The notes under the pieces were generated by a model that saw only the letters and a program-made list of their open reading frames with translations, had not been told where the DNA came from and searched no databases. Positions 37,456-51,589 of a stretch of 64,000 nt of DNA are shown piece after piece; the first letter of the stretch is position 1; each line of letters starts with the position of its first letter. The position numbers and the translations under genes were made by a program. Source of the DNA: Thiohalocapsa marina (lineage in GTDB: Bacteria; Pseudomonadota; Gammaproteobacteria; Chromatiales; Chromatiaceae); contig NZ_VWXX01000018.1 of the NCBI RefSeq assembly GCF_008632335.1, forward strand, positions 1-64,000, in the 5' to 3' direction.

Positions 37456-38265
37456 TTGGCCAGAATCATCGTCATCACCTCGGGCAAGGGGGGCGTGGGC
37501 AAAACTACCACGGCGGCCGCGATGGCCATGGGCCTGGCCCAGCGCGGGCATCGCACCGTCGTCATTGACTTCGACGTTGGCCTGCGCAATCTGGACCTGA
37601 TCATGGGCTGCGAGCGGCGGGTGGTCTACGATTTTGTCAACGTGATCAACGGCGAGGCCAACCTGAACCAGGCCCTGATCCGCGACAAGCGTTGCGACGG
37701 CCTGTTCGTGTTGCCAGCCTCCCAGACCCGGGACAAGGACGCACTGAGCACCGAAGGCGTAGGCAAGGTGCTGGAGGAACTGAGCAAGGGACACGACTAC
37801 ATCGTCTGCGACTCCCCCGCCGGTATCGAGCATGGCGCGACCATGGCCATGTACTATGCCGATGACGCGGTGGTGGTGACCAACCCCGAGGTGTCGTCGG
37901 TGCGGGACTCCGACCGCATGCTGGGGATCCTGTCCAGCAAGTCGCGTCGCGCCGAGCAGAACGAGGAGCCGATCCGCGAGCATCTGTTGCTGACGCGCTA
38001 CGCGCCCGAACGCGTCGCCCGCGGCGAGATGCTGAGCGTGGACGATGTGCAGGAGATCCTGTCGCTGAAGCTGCTCGGCGTCATCCCGGATTCACAGGCG
38101 GTGCTGAATGCCTCCAATGCGGGCAATCCGGTGATCCTGGACAAGAACACCGACGCCGGGCAGGCCTACGACGACATGGTGTCGCGCTATCTGGGCGAGG
38201 AATTGCCGATGCGCTTCCTGGAGCCGGAAAAAAAGGGACTGTTCAACCGACTGTTCGGGGGGTGA
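37456..38265 (+). CDS. minD: Septum site-determining ATPase MinD
   Basis: 269 residues starting at TTG 37456, with ribosome site GGGAGAG; no ATG gives the conserved start MARIIVITSGKGGVGKTT. Deviant Walker A (KGGVGKTT), FDVGLRNLDLIMGCERR, and a C-terminal amphipathic membrane-targeting helix (KKGLFNRLFGG). Drives pole-to-pole oscillation of MinC. Four bases separate it from minE. Confidence 0.96.
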   Translation: MARIIVITSGKGGVGKTTTAAAMAMGLAQRGHRTVVIDFDVGLRNLDLIMGCERRVVYDFVNVINGEANLNQALIRDKRCDGLFVLPASQTRDKDALSTEGVGKVLEELSKGHDYIVCDSPAGIEHGATMAMYYADDAVVVTNPEVSSVRDSDRMLGILSSKSRRAEQNEEPIREHLLLTRYAPERVARGEMLSVDDVQEILSLKLLGVIPDSQAVLNASNAGNPVILDKNTDAGQAYDDMVSRYLGEELPMRFLEPEKKGLFNRLFGG

Positions 38266-38269
38266 TTTC

Positions 38270-38539
38270 GTGGGGCTGATCGACTACTTTCGCAGTTCAA
38301 GGCGCGGCAAGGGCTCCGCGTCGGTCGCAAAGGAGCGGTTGCAGATCCTGGTGGCGCACGACCGCGCAGCCCGGGACCGGCCGTCCTATCTGCCGAAACT
38401 CAAGCAGGAGATCCTGGACGTGATCCGCAAGTACGTCCAGGTGGATATGGACGCGGTCTCGGTCAACTACGAGCAGGAGGGCGACCAGGAGGTGCTGGAA
38501 CTGAACATCGTCCTGCCCGACAGCGCCGGTCCGGCCTAG
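38270..38539 (+). CDS. minE: Cell-division topological specificity factor MinE
   Basis: 89 residues from GTG 38270. The N-terminal membrane/MinD-contact part (LIDYFRSSRRGKGSASVAKE then RLQILVAHDRA) and the dimerisation domain (YLPKLKQEILDVIRKYV) are complete. Stimulates MinD ATPase. It ends 19 bases from the convergent dapE fusion gene. Confidence 0.96.
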   Translation: MGLIDYFRSSRRGKGSASVAKERLQILVAHDRAARDRPSYLPKLKQEILDVIRKYVQVDMDAVSVNYEQEGDQEVLELNIVLPDSAGPA

Positions 38540-38558
38540 CCGCCCCGGCAGGCGACCA

Positions 38559-40905
<2,347 letters not shown>

Positions 40906-40968
40906 GGCGTCGGGGTTCCTCGTGTCTGCGAATGCGATTGGATGGTGTCTCGTGCGCGGGCCGGTTGG

Positions 40969-42183
40969 TCACAGGCCGGCGCAGAAGGTGCGAATGCGTT
41001 GGGCGGCGTCGATGCAGTCCTCCAGCGGCGCCACCAGCGCCAGGCGGAGGTGATTGGCGCCGGGGTCGGTGTGCAGGCCTGCAGCGCCGCCGCTGACCGG
41101 GCGCGACAGGAAGCTGCCGGGCAGCACGGTCACGTTCTGCCGGCGGTACAGTTCCCGCGCGAAGTCGGTATCGGCCATCGGTGTGCCTGGCCAGAGGTAG
41201 AAGCTGGCGGCCGGGCGCTGCACCTCGAGCACGCCGTGCAGGATCTCGAGCACGGCGTCGAACTTGGCGCGATAGCGGCGGCGGTTTTCCGCCACATGGG
41301 CCTCGTCCTGCCAGGCGGCGATGCTGGCGTGCTGGTGCTGCAACGGCATGGCGCAGCCGTGGTAGGTGCGGTAGGCGAAGAAGCGCCGGATGATGTCTGC
41401 GTCGCCGGCGACGAAGCCGGAGCGCAGGCCTGGGGCGTTGGAGCGTTTCGACAGGCTATGGAACACCACGCAGCGGCGGAAGTCGTCCCGGCCCGCCTCG
41501 GCGGCCGCCTGCAGCAGGCCGACCGGCGGTGCAGACTCGTCGAGGTAGATCTCGGAGTAGCATTCGTCGGCGGCTATGATGAAGTCGTGTTCGTCGGCCA
41601 GCGCCATCAGCCGGGTCATGGCCGCGCGGTCGATGAGCGCGCCGGTGGGGTTGCCCGGCGAGCACAGGTACAGCAGCTGGCAGCGCCGCCAGGTGGCGGC
41701 ATCCACGGCGTCGAAATCCGGTACGAAGCCCTGCTCGGCGGTGCAGGGCAGGTAGTGCGGCTGTGCGCCGGCCAGCAGCGCGGCGCCTTCGTAGATCTGG
41801 TAGAACGGATTCGGCATCAGCACCAGCGGGTCATCGGCCGGATCCACCACGGCCTGGGCGAAGGCGAACAGCGCTTCGCGGGTGCCGTTGACCGGCAGGA
41901 TGTGCCGTTGCGGGTCCAGGCTGGAGGCTGGCAGGGCGAAACGGCGCACGAGCCAGGCGGCGATGGTCTCGCGCAGGGCATCGATGCCGCGGGTGCTTGG
42001 GTACACCGCCAGCTGGTGCAGGTGGCTCAGCAGTGCCTCGCCGATGATGGCGGGTGTCGGGTGCTTGGGTTCGCCGATGGACAGGGCGATGTGCGGCAGG
42101 TCGCGCGGTGGTTCGACGCCTTGTTTCAGCGCGGCGAGCTTTTCGAAGGGGTAGGGCTGGAGGCGATCGAGGTTGGGGTTCAT
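40969..42183 (-). CDS. dapC: Succinyldiaminopimelate transaminase
   Basis: 404 residues, fold-type I PLP aminotransferase; the PLP lysine lies in VVFHSLSKRSNAPGLRSGF. N-terminus MNPNLDRLQPYPFEKLAALK is the DapC type. It converts N-succinyl-2-amino-6-ketopimelate to the diamino form. First gene of the minus-strand dap cluster, with dapD 63 bases on. Confidence 0.93.
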   Translation of the reverse strand: MNPNLDRLQPYPFEKLAALKQGVEPPRDLPHIALSIGEPKHPTPAIIGEALLSHLHQLAVYPSTRGIDALRETIAAWLVRRFALPASSLDPQRHILPVNGTREALFAFAQAVVDPADDPLVLMPNPFYQIYEGAALLAGAQPHYLPCTAEQGFVPDFDAVDAATWRRCQLLYLCSPGNPTGALIDRAAMTRLMALADEHDFIIAADECYSEIYLDESAPPVGLLQAAAEAGRDDFRRCVVFHSLSKRSNAPGLRSGFVAGDADIIRRFFAYRTYHGCAMPLQHQHASIAAWQDEAHVAENRRRYRAKFDAVLEILHGVLEVQRPAASFYLWPGTPMADTDFARELYRRQNVTVLPGSFLSRPVSGGAAGLHTDPGANHLRLALVAPLEDCIDAAQRIRTFCAGL

Positions 42184-42334
42184 GGACGGACCAGGCTGCG
42201 ACGGACCACGCCGGATCGGGAGCCTGATATCGAGCCGGTTACCGAACTGGCGATCGACGTCGGGCCGCGGCGGATGAGGGCTGCAGTATAGGGGAATCGG
42301 CGCGGTCGGCCAAATCGGGACTGTTGGCCGGGTC

Positions 42335-42370
42335 GGCTTTGGTAGCTTTGGTGGCTTTGGTGGCTTTGGT
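42335..42370. repeat. Four tandem 9-bp repeats
   Basis: GGCTTTGGT, AGCTTTGGT, GGCTTTGGT, GGCTTTGGT in direct succession, ending 8 bases before the long hairpin. Short enough to vary by slippage. Confidence 0.75.
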
Positions 42371-42377
42371 GGCTGTC

Positions 42378-42494
42378 GGGCCGGCGGGTTGGGTGACGGC
42401 GGTTCGGGGGGCGCCGTGGATCCGTCCCTGGAGGCTTCATGATCGCATCCATGCGATCAAGACCCCCGACCGACGTCACCCAACCCGCCGGCCC
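42378..42494. repeat. Long inverted repeat (21-bp perfect arms, nested 9-bp palindrome)
   Basis: Arms at 42378-42398 and 42474-42494 are perfectly complementary over 21 bases. Inside, TGATCGCAT-CC-ATGCGATCA (42440-42459) forms the tip, and GGTTCGGGGG faces CCCCCGACC. The whole could fold as one extended hairpin. No transposase or target duplication is visible. Confidence 0.7.
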
Positions 42495-42723
42495 TGCACT
42501 GGCTTCTGCTGGTGGCATTCGCCTGGCGCGGCCGGGGGATGGGTGCGGGAGCCGAGTGGAGGGTGCCGGCTGGTGGCCCATGCGGCGCGGGTGGCCTGGG
42601 GTTGTTGGCGGCGATGCGGGAGGCGCTCAGGTACATACACCGGGTGTTGAACGCGGTAACGAACCCGGGAACGCACTGGGGGGCAGCTGGCGGTACGCCC
42701 GGGGCGCAGTGGATCATGATCTC

Positions 42724-43035
42724 GAGCTGTCGTTGCTCAGTGCTGCGGTGTTCCTGATCTCGCCGGCGAGCTGGACCCACCATCTGGTGCTGTTGTTGCC
42801 GGCCACGCTGGTGCTGATGCGCGAGCGTCTGCTCAATGCGGAGGCTTCCGCTGCCAGCCGGCTGGCTGCCGCCCTGGTCCTCGCGGTGCTGGCGCTGACC
42901 CTGGATGACCTGATGCCGCGTTCCGTGCGTGTCAGCTCCCTGCCGCTGATGACCCTGATGACTGTTGCTGTCGTCGGTCTCTGGCTGCTGCTGGCGGAGC
43001 AGCTCTGGCGGCGCGGTGGGCGGGACTGCTGGTGA
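42724..43035 (+). pseudogene. C-terminal remnant of a GT87-type (DUF2029) glycosyltransferase
   Basis: The frame reads LSLLSAAVFLISPASWTHHL, then VLLLPATLVLMRERL, and two more hydrophobic helices to a stop at 43035. The SPxSWTHH motif before a hydrophobic segment is the hallmark of the C-terminal part of polyprenyl-phosphate mannosyltransferase-like GT87 proteins of about 400 residues. No N-terminal half is visible upstream, so this is a truncated remnant. Confidence 0.55.
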
Positions 43036-43046
43036 ATAAGTGCGCG

Positions 43047-43055
43047 TGTTATACT
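43047..43055 (+). promoter_or_regulatory. Extended -10 promoter element, probably for gyrA
   Basis: TGTTATACT is an extended -10 (TGN plus TATACT) about 100 bases before the gyrA start. No good -35 hexamer is seen, as is usual with extended -10 promoters. Confidence 0.45.
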
Positions 43056-43155
43056 TGCCGTCTTTTGCCAGCCCTGCCCCGGAGGCCCGGCGTAGCGCCC
43101 AACGGGGCTGCCGGCGGCGGGCTTGTCGAACTGCTTCACGGACACCGTCACATCC

Positions 43156-45750
<2,595 letters not shown>

Positions 45751-45755
45751 AGACC

Positions 45756-46835
45756 ATGTCCCGACCCTACAACTTCAGTGCCGGTCCGGCCATGTTGCCG
45801 GAGGCCGTGCTGCAGCGGGCGCAGGCAGAGATGCTGGACTGGCAAGGCACCGGCATGTGCGTTGCCGAGATGAGCCACCGCGGCAAGGAGTTCATGTCCA
45901 TCGCCGAGCAGGCGGAGCGCGACCTGCGCGATCTGCTGGGGGTGCCGGACGGCTACCGGGTGCTGTTCCTGCAGGGCGGGGCGTCGAGCCAGTTCGCGAT
46001 GGTGCCGATGAACCTGGCAGCCGGCGCCGGCAAGGCGGACTATCTCAATACCGGCAGCTGGTCGAAGAAGGCCATCGCCGAGGCGCACCGATACTGCGCG
46101 GTGCACGTCGCCGCCAGTACCCAGCCAGAGGGCTTCAAGCGGGCGCCGACGCAGGCGGAACTGCAACTGTCCGACGACGCCGCCTACCTGCACTACACGC
46201 CCAACGAGACCATCGAGGGCGTGGAGTTCCCGTATGTGCCGGAGTCCAGGGCGCCGCTGGTGGCGGACATGTCCTCGACCCTGCTGTCGCGGCCCGTCGA
46301 CGTCTCGCGCTACGGCCTGATCTACGCCGGGGCGCAGAAGAATATCGGTCCGGCCGGGCTGACCATCGTTATCGTGCGCGAGGACCTGCTCGGCGCCTGC
46401 CACGAGTTCACGCCGACCATGTTCCAGTACGGGGTTCACGCGGACAACGGCTCCATGTACAACACGCCGCCCACCTATGCCTGGTACCTGGCCGGCCTGG
46501 TGTTCCAGTGGCTGAAGGATCTGGGCGGGCTCGAGGGCATGGCCGAGATCAATCGCCGCAAGGCCCAGCGGCTGTATGCCGCCATCGATGCCTCGGCCTT
46601 CTACGCCAACCCGGTGGAGCCGGCGTCGCGCTCGTGGATGAACGTGCCCTTCACGCTGGCGGATCCGTCCCTCGATGCGGACTTCCTGGCCGGCGCCCGG
46701 GAGGCCGGACTGCTGACGCTGAAGGGGCATCGCTCCGTGGGCGGCATGCGCGCGAGCATCTACAATGCGATGCCGGAGGCCGGCGTCGACGCGCTGATCG
46801 CCTTCATGGCCGAGTTCGAGCGCACCCGGGGCTGA
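45756..46835 (+). CDS. serC: Phosphoserine aminotransferase
   Basis: 359 residues. Class V PLP aminotransferase; start [22 protein letters not shown] lysine in [13 protein letters not shown], and the C-terminal [16 protein letters not shown]. It makes 3-phosphoserine (serine route) and a pyridoxal precursor. Following gyrA by 5 bases and leading into serA, it forms a gyrA-serC-serA-pheA-hisC-tyrA run. Confidence 0.96.
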   Translation: MSRPYNFSAGPAMLPEAVLQRAQAEMLDWQGTGMCVAEMSHRGKEFMSIAEQAERDLRDLLGVPDGYRVLFLQGGASSQFAMVPMNLAAGAGKADYLNTGSWSKKAIAEAHRYCAVHVAASTQPEGFKRAPTQAELQLSDDAAYLHYTPNETIEGVEFPYVPESRAPLVADMSSTLLSRPVDVSRYGLIYAGAQKNIGPAGLTIVIVREDLLGACHEFTPTMFQYGVHADNGSMYNTPPTYAWYLAGLVFQWLKDLGGLEGMAEINRRKAQRLYAAIDASAFYANPVEPASRSWMNVPFTLADPSLDADFLAGAREAGLLTLKGHRSVGGMRASIYNAMPEAGVDALIAFMAEFERTRG

Positions 46836-46862
46836 GCGCCCATCATTACCGGACATGCATGA

Positions 46863-48047
46863 GTGATGTTCAAGATACAGACACTGAACAACATCTCCCT
46901 GGCCGGCCTGAACCGGCTGCCGCGGGAGTCCTACGAGGTCGCGTCCGAGATGGCGCACCCGGACGCCATCCTGGTGCGTTCGGCCAAGATGCACGACATG
47001 GACATCCCTGCGTCGGTGAAGGCCATCGGCCGCGCCGGGGCCGGTGTGAACAACATCCCGCTGGCAGCCATGACCGAGCGCGGCATCGCCGTGTTCAATG
47101 CGCCTGGGGCGAACGCCAACGCGGTCAAGGAACTGGTCATCGCCGGCATGCTGCTGGCGGCGCGGAATCTGGGCCAGGGCTGGGCCTATGCCTGCGCCCT
47201 GGAAGGGGACGATGACAGCATCCACAAGGCGGTGGAGGCGGGCAAGAAGCAGTTCGTCGGCTTCGAGCTTCCAGGACGCACCCTGGGCGTCATCGGCCTG
47301 GGGGCCATCGGCGTGCTGGTGGCCAACGCCGCCCGCGCCCTGGGCATGAAGGTGATCGGCTACGACCCGAGCATCACGGTGCGCAGCGCCTGGAAGCTGG
47401 AGTCCAATGTCGAGGCGGCGCTGTCCATCGACGACCTGGTATCGCGCTCGGACTTCATCACCTTCCATGTGCCGCTGACAGAGCAGACCCGGCACATGAT
47501 CGATGCCGAGCGCATCGAGACCATGAAGGACGGCGCCGTGCTGCTGAATTTCTCCCGTGACGGCATCATCGACGACGCCGCTGCGGTCGCCGCGCTGGAC
47601 GCCGGCAAGCTCTACGCCTACGTGTGCGACTTTCCGAGCAATCTGCTCAAGGGGCATCCGCGGGTGGTCGCGCTGCCGCACCTGGGGGCGTCCACCCGCG
47701 AGGCCGAGGAGAATTGCGCCATGATGGTGGCCGACGAGCTGCGCGCCTACCTGGAAGACGGCAACGTGTCCAACTCGGTGAACTTTCCGGACATCCACCT
47801 GCCGCGCAATGGCGGCTACCGCATGGCGGTGGTGAACAGCAACGTGCCGAACATGGTTGGACAGATCTCCACCGATCTGGCGGAGGACGGGCTGAACATC
47901 CTCGATATGCTCAACCGCTCCCGCGGCCCGCTGGCGGTGACCTTGATCGACATCGACCGGCCCTGTCCCGAAGAGACCGGCCGGCGCATTGCCGCCATCG
48001 ACGGCGTGCTGTCGGTACGCTGCCTGGGCGGTACCCCCGCCGACTGA
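46863..48047 (+). CDS. serA: D-3-phosphoglycerate dehydrogenase
   Basis: 394 residues counting GTG 46863; ATG 46866 is an equal candidate. NAD-binding GRTLGVIGLGAIGVLVANAA, substrate-binding RSAKMHDMDIPASVKAIGRA region, catalytic His in ALPHLGASTREAEENC, and a C-terminal ACT domain (VPNMVGQISTDLAEDGLNIL) for serine feedback. Commits 3-phosphoglycerate to serine. In the operon with serC, the next enzyme of the route. Confidence 0.93.
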   Translation: MMFKIQTLNNISLAGLNRLPRESYEVASEMAHPDAILVRSAKMHDMDIPASVKAIGRAGAGVNNIPLAAMTERGIAVFNAPGANANAVKELVIAGMLLAARNLGQGWAYACALEGDDDSIHKAVEAGKKQFVGFELPGRTLGVIGLGAIGVLVANAARALGMKVIGYDPSITVRSAWKLESNVEAALSIDDLVSRSDFITFHVPLTEQTRHMIDAERIETMKDGAVLLNFSRDGIIDDAAAVAALDAGKLYAYVCDFPSNLLKGHPRVVALPHLGASTREAEENCAMMVADELRAYLEDGNVSNSVNFPDIHLPRNGGYRMAVVNSNVPNMVGQISTDLAEDGLNILDMLNRSRGPLAVTLIDIDRPCPEETGRRIAAIDGVLSVRCLGGTPAD

Positions 48048-48068
48048 CCGCCGTCCAGCGAGCCCGCC

Positions 48069-49169
48069 ATGACAGAACAGCAACGCCTGCAGCAGGTCCG
48101 CGATCGCATCGATGCCATCGACGGCGAGCTGCTGCGCCTGATCTCCGAGCGTGCCACCTGCGCCCAGGATGTGGCCCGGATCAAGGAGCAGGCGGGCGAT
48201 GTGGCGCACTACTACCGCCCGGAGCGCGAGGCAGACATCCTGCGCCGGATCAAGGCGCGCAATCCGGGCCCGCTGGACGGCGAGGAAGTGGCGCGACTGT
48301 TCCGCGAGATCATGTCCGCCTGCCTGGCGCTGGAACGGCCCTTGTCGGTAGGCTATCTCGGCCCCGAGGGCACCTTCACCCAGGCGGCGGCATTGAAGCA
48401 CTTCGGCCACTCGGTGCGCACCCAGCCCTTCGGCACCATCGGTGACATCTTCCGCGAGGTGGAGGCGGGCTCCTGCAACTTTGGCGTGGTGCCGGTGGAG
48501 AACTCCACCGAGGGCGTGGTCAATCACACACTGGACATGTTCATGCGCTCGCCGTTGCGCATTGCCGGCGAGGTGACCCTGCGCATCCACCATCATCTGA
48601 TGAGCCGGGCGTCCGGAGCGTCAACCGGGATACCAGCCGGGCTGCAGCGGGTCTATTCGCACCAGCAATCCCTGGCCCAGTGCCGCGGTTGGCTGGATCG
48701 CCACCTGCCGCACGCGGAGCGGGTGCCCGTGGGCAGCAATGCCGAGGCGGCGCGGCTGGCCGCCGGCGACAGCGACAGCGCCGCGGTAGCGGGCGAGGCG
48801 GCGGCAGCGCTGTACGATCTGGATATCCTTGCCCACCGCATCGAGGACGAGCCAGGCAACACCACGCGGTTCCTGGTCATCGGGCCCGAGGATGCGCCGC
48901 CCAGCGGGCGCGACAAGACCAGCCTGCTGCTGTCCTGTCGCAACGAGGCGGGCAGCCTGTATCGGCTGCTGACACCGTTCGCGGACCAGGGCATCAGCAT
49001 GACGCGGATCGAGTCCAGGCCCTCCCGCCAGGGGGTCTGGGACTATGTCTTCTTCATCGATATCAACGGCCACCGGGCCGACCCATCGGTGTCCGGGGCC
49101 CTGCAGAAACTGGAGAATGCCGCCAACCTGTGCAAGGTGCTGGGGTCCTATCCCGAGGCCGTGCTGTAG
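48069..49169 (+). CDS. pheA: Bifunctional chorismate mutase / prephenate dehydratase (P-protein)
   Basis: 366 residues. AroQ chorismate mutase helices (LQQVRDRIDAIDGELLRLIS), prephenate dehydratase (VGYLGPEGTFTQAAALKHFG and the NTTRFLVIG catalytic segment), then an ACT domain with ESRPSRQGVWDYVFFIDING for phenylalanine feedback. Converts chorismate to phenylpyruvate. Confidence 0.96.
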   Translation: MTEQQRLQQVRDRIDAIDGELLRLISERATCAQDVARIKEQAGDVAHYYRPEREADILRRIKARNPGPLDGEEVARLFREIMSACLALERPLSVGYLGPEGTFTQAAALKHFGHSVRTQPFGTIGDIFREVEAGSCNFGVVPVENSTEGVVNHTLDMFMRSPLRIAGEVTLRIHHHLMSRASGASTGIPAGLQRVYSHQQSLAQCRGWLDRHLPHAERVPVGSNAEAARLAAGDSDSAAVAGEAAAALYDLDILAHRIEDEPGNTTRFLVIGPEDAPPSGRDKTSLLLSCRNEAGSLYRLLTPFADQGISMTRIESRPSRQGVWDYVFFIDINGHRADPSVSGALQKLENAANLCKVLGSYPEAVL

Positions 49170-49229
49170 GTCCGCGCCGAGTTCACGCCCGCATGCATCA
49201 GTACCGCAACCATTGACTGGAGCCATCGG

Positions 49230-50348
49230 ATGACCGTTTCCGACCACCGCTTTCTGCACCATGCCGCCCCGCACATCGCGGGCCTGTCGCCCTATGTGCC
49301 GGGCAAACCGGTGAGCGAACTGGAGCGTGAGCTCGGCATCACCCGCTCCATCAAGCTGGCCTCGAACGAGAACCCGCTGGGCTGCGGCGCGGCGGCGCGC
49401 GAGGCCTACCAGGCCTGCATCGGCGATCTGGGCCGCTACCCGGACGGCGGCGCCTATGCGCTGCGACGGGCCATTGCCGCGCATCACGACCTGGACCCGG
49501 CCCGGGTGACCGTGGGCAACGGCTCCAACGACGTGCTGGACCTGGTGGCCCGGGCCTTCCTGCACCCGGGGCAGGAGTCGGTGTTCTCCGAACACGCCTT
49601 CGCCGTCTACCCCATCGCCACCCAGGCGGTGGGCGCCACGGCGCGGGTGGCCCCGGCGCGCGAGCACGGCCATGACCTGAACGCCCTGGCGGCGCTGATC
49701 AATGAGCGCACGCGGGTGGTCTGGGTGGCGAACCCCAACAATCCCACCGGCACCTGGCTGTCTGCAGACGCCCTGCGCGAGTTCATCGACGGGCTGCCCG
49801 AGCACTGCCTGTGCGTGGTGGACGAGGCCTATTTCGACTATGTCACCGAGCCGGACTATCCCGACGCCAGTGCCTGGCTGGAGGATTTCCCCAATCTCAT
49901 CGTTACCCGCACCTTCGCCAAGGTGCACGGGCTGGCGGCGCTGCGGGTGGGCTATGGCCTGAGCCATCCGCATGTGGCCGAGTTGCTGAACCGGGTGCGG
50001 CATCCGTTCAATGTCAGCGTGCCGGCCCAAGCCGCGGCCATTGCCGCCCTGTCTGACCAGCAGCATGTGACGCGCTCCATTCGGCACAATCGCGACGAGA
50101 TGGCGCACATCACCGCGGGCCTGTCCGGGCTGGGGCTGGGCTGGATCCCGTCGGTGGGCAACTTCGTCACCGTGGATCTGGGCCGACCTGCGGCCGCGGT
50201 GGATCAGGCCCTGTTGCGCGAAGGGGTCATCTGCCGGCCGGTGGCCAACTACGGCTTGCCGAATCACCTGCGCATCACCGTCGGTCTGGCGGAAGAGAAC
50301 GCGCGCCTGCTGGACACCCTCGGGGCCGTGCTCGAGCGTCCCGCATGA
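49230..50348 (+). CDS. hisC: Histidinol-phosphate/aromatic aminotransferase
   Basis: 372 residues, type I PLP aminotransferase of the HisC group: SIKLASNENPLGCG, VWVANPNNPTGTW and PLP lysine in RTFAKVHGLAALRVGYG. Location between pheA and tyrA suggests it serves phenylalanine/tyrosine transamination as well as or instead of histidine synthesis. Its stop overlaps the tyrA start. Confidence 0.93.
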   Translation: MTVSDHRFLHHAAPHIAGLSPYVPGKPVSELERELGITRSIKLASNENPLGCGAAAREAYQACIGDLGRYPDGGAYALRRAIAAHHDLDPARVTVGNGSNDVLDLVARAFLHPGQESVFSEHAFAVYPIATQAVGATARVAPAREHGHDLNALAALINERTRVVWVANPNNPTGTWLSADALREFIDGLPEHCLCVVDEAYFDYVTEPDYPDASAWLEDFPNLIVTRTFAKVHGLAALRVGYGLSHPHVAELLNRVRHPFNVSVPAQAAAIAALSDQQHVTRSIRHNRDEMAHITAGLSGLGLGWIPSVGNFVTVDLGRPAAAVDQALLREGVICRPVANYGLPNHLRITVGLAEENARLLDTLGAVLERPA

Positions 50349-51226
50349 TCCGCCGGCTGGCGATCATCGGCGTCGGCCTCATCGGCGGCTCCCTGGCCAG
50401 GGCGTTGCGTGCGGCGGGACAGGTGGACCAGGTGGTCGGCTGTGGCCGCTCGGAGCAGAATCTGCAGCAGGCGCTGGAACTGGGGGTCATCGACGACTAC
50501 TGGCGCGATCCGGCGGACGCGGTGCGGGATGCCGACATGGTCTTTCTGGCCGTGCCCCTGGGGGCCATGGCGGGCGTGCTGGAGTCCATCCATGACGCGC
50601 TGGCGCCAGAGGCGGTGATCACCGACGGCGGCAGCGTCAAGGGCAGCGTGGTGGCGGATGCGGTGCGGGTGTTCGGCCGGGTGCCGCCGCGGCTGGTTCC
50701 GGGACATCCCATCGCCGGTACCGAGCGTAGCGGCGTGACTGCCTCGTTTCCGGAGTTGTACCGGAACCGGCGGGTGATCCTGACACCGCTGCCGGAGACC
50801 GACGCCGACGCGCTGGAGCGCGTGCGGGCCATGTGGCAGGCCACTGGTGCCCAGGTATCGGAGATGGCGGTGGCGCATCACGATCAGGTGCTGGCGGCCA
50901 CCAGCCACCTGCCGCACATGCTCGCCTTCGGTCTGGTGGATGCATTGGCCAGGATGCAGGACAACGACGAGATCTTCCGCTACGCGGCGGGTGGATTTCG
51001 GGACTTTACCCGGATCGCCTCGTCCAGCCCGGTGATGTGGCGCGATATCTGTATTGCCAACGCACCCGCCCTCAGCGACGTGCTGTCGCGCTTCAGCGAC
51101 GAGATGGGCGATCTGGCGGACGCCATCCGCGGCCGCGACGGGGATCGGCTGCTGGAGATCTTCAGCCGGGCCAAGCTGGCCCGCGACCGCTTCATCGACG
51201 GCATCGATCAGACGGCGACTGACTAG
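50345..51226 (+). CDS. tyrA: Prephenate (or arogenate) dehydrogenase
   Basis: 293 residues. Rossmann start RRLAIIGVGLIGGSLARALR, catalytic region GHPIAGTERSGVTASFPELY and the helical dimerisation half. No chorismate mutase or ACT domain. Oxidative decarboxylation of prephenate toward tyrosine. It overlaps hisC by 4 bases. In many relatives aroA and cmk follow; here the plus-strand run stops. Confidence 0.94.
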   Translation: MIRRLAIIGVGLIGGSLARALRAAGQVDQVVGCGRSEQNLQQALELGVIDDYWRDPADAVRDADMVFLAVPLGAMAGVLESIHDALAPEAVITDGGSVKGSVVADAVRVFGRVPPRLVPGHPIAGTERSGVTASFPELYRNRRVILTPLPETDADALERVRAMWQATGAQVSEMAVAHHDQVLAATSHLPHMLAFGLVDALARMQDNDEIFRYAAGGFRDFTRIASSSPVMWRDICIANAPALSDVLSRFSDEMGDLADAIRGRDGDRLLEIFSRAKLARDRFIDGIDQTATD

Positions 51227-51364
51227 CCGCGTCCTGGACCGACGTATGCGACCGGACGGTGCCCGATCGGGTGTGTCCCGGCTCTGCTCCAGATCGGCCC
51301 TGAGTCAGATCGGACTCTAGACGCTAGTTAGGCCCCCTTACCAGCCCGAACCCTGGCGCACTTG

Positions 51365-51589
51365 TCAGTGTCGACATCCGTCCAGCCGGTGATCGGCGTC
51401 GGGAAGGGCCGCGTCGACGAACACCAGCGCCAGAACCAATGCCGCCGCCAACACCAGCAGCAACGCCAGTGGACTGAAGGGCATCATGAGGGGCACCGCC
51501 ATGGTCAGCAGGCCGAGGCCAAAGCCGGAGGCGAGCAATGCCAGGGACAGCAGAACCCCAAGCCGCATCGAACGGCAGTTGAACAACAT
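51365..51589 (-). CDS. Small hypothetical membrane protein
   Basis: 74 residues from ATG 51589 (MLFNCRSMRLGV), which has a GAGGACGG ribosome site; the frame is open to 51673 but the extension is not protein-like. Two hydrophobic segments (LLSLALLASGFGLGLLTMAV and LALLLVLAAALVLALVFVDA) joined by a short Pro/Met turn. No family recognised. Confidence 0.5.
   Translation of the reverse strand: MLFNCRSMRLGVLLSLALLASGFGLGLLTMAVPLMMPFSPLALLLVLAAALVLALVFVDAALPDADHRLDGCRH

Larger units (their letters stand above)
42184..43155. other. dapC-gyrA intergenic region with repeats, hairpin and gene remnant
   Basis: Nearly 1 kb without an intact gene. In order: four 9-bp units (GGCTTTGGT, 42335-42370), a 117-base hairpin-forming region (42378-42494), a glycosyltransferase remnant (about 42724-43035) and an extended -10 promoter element for gyrA. 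Confidence 0.55.
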
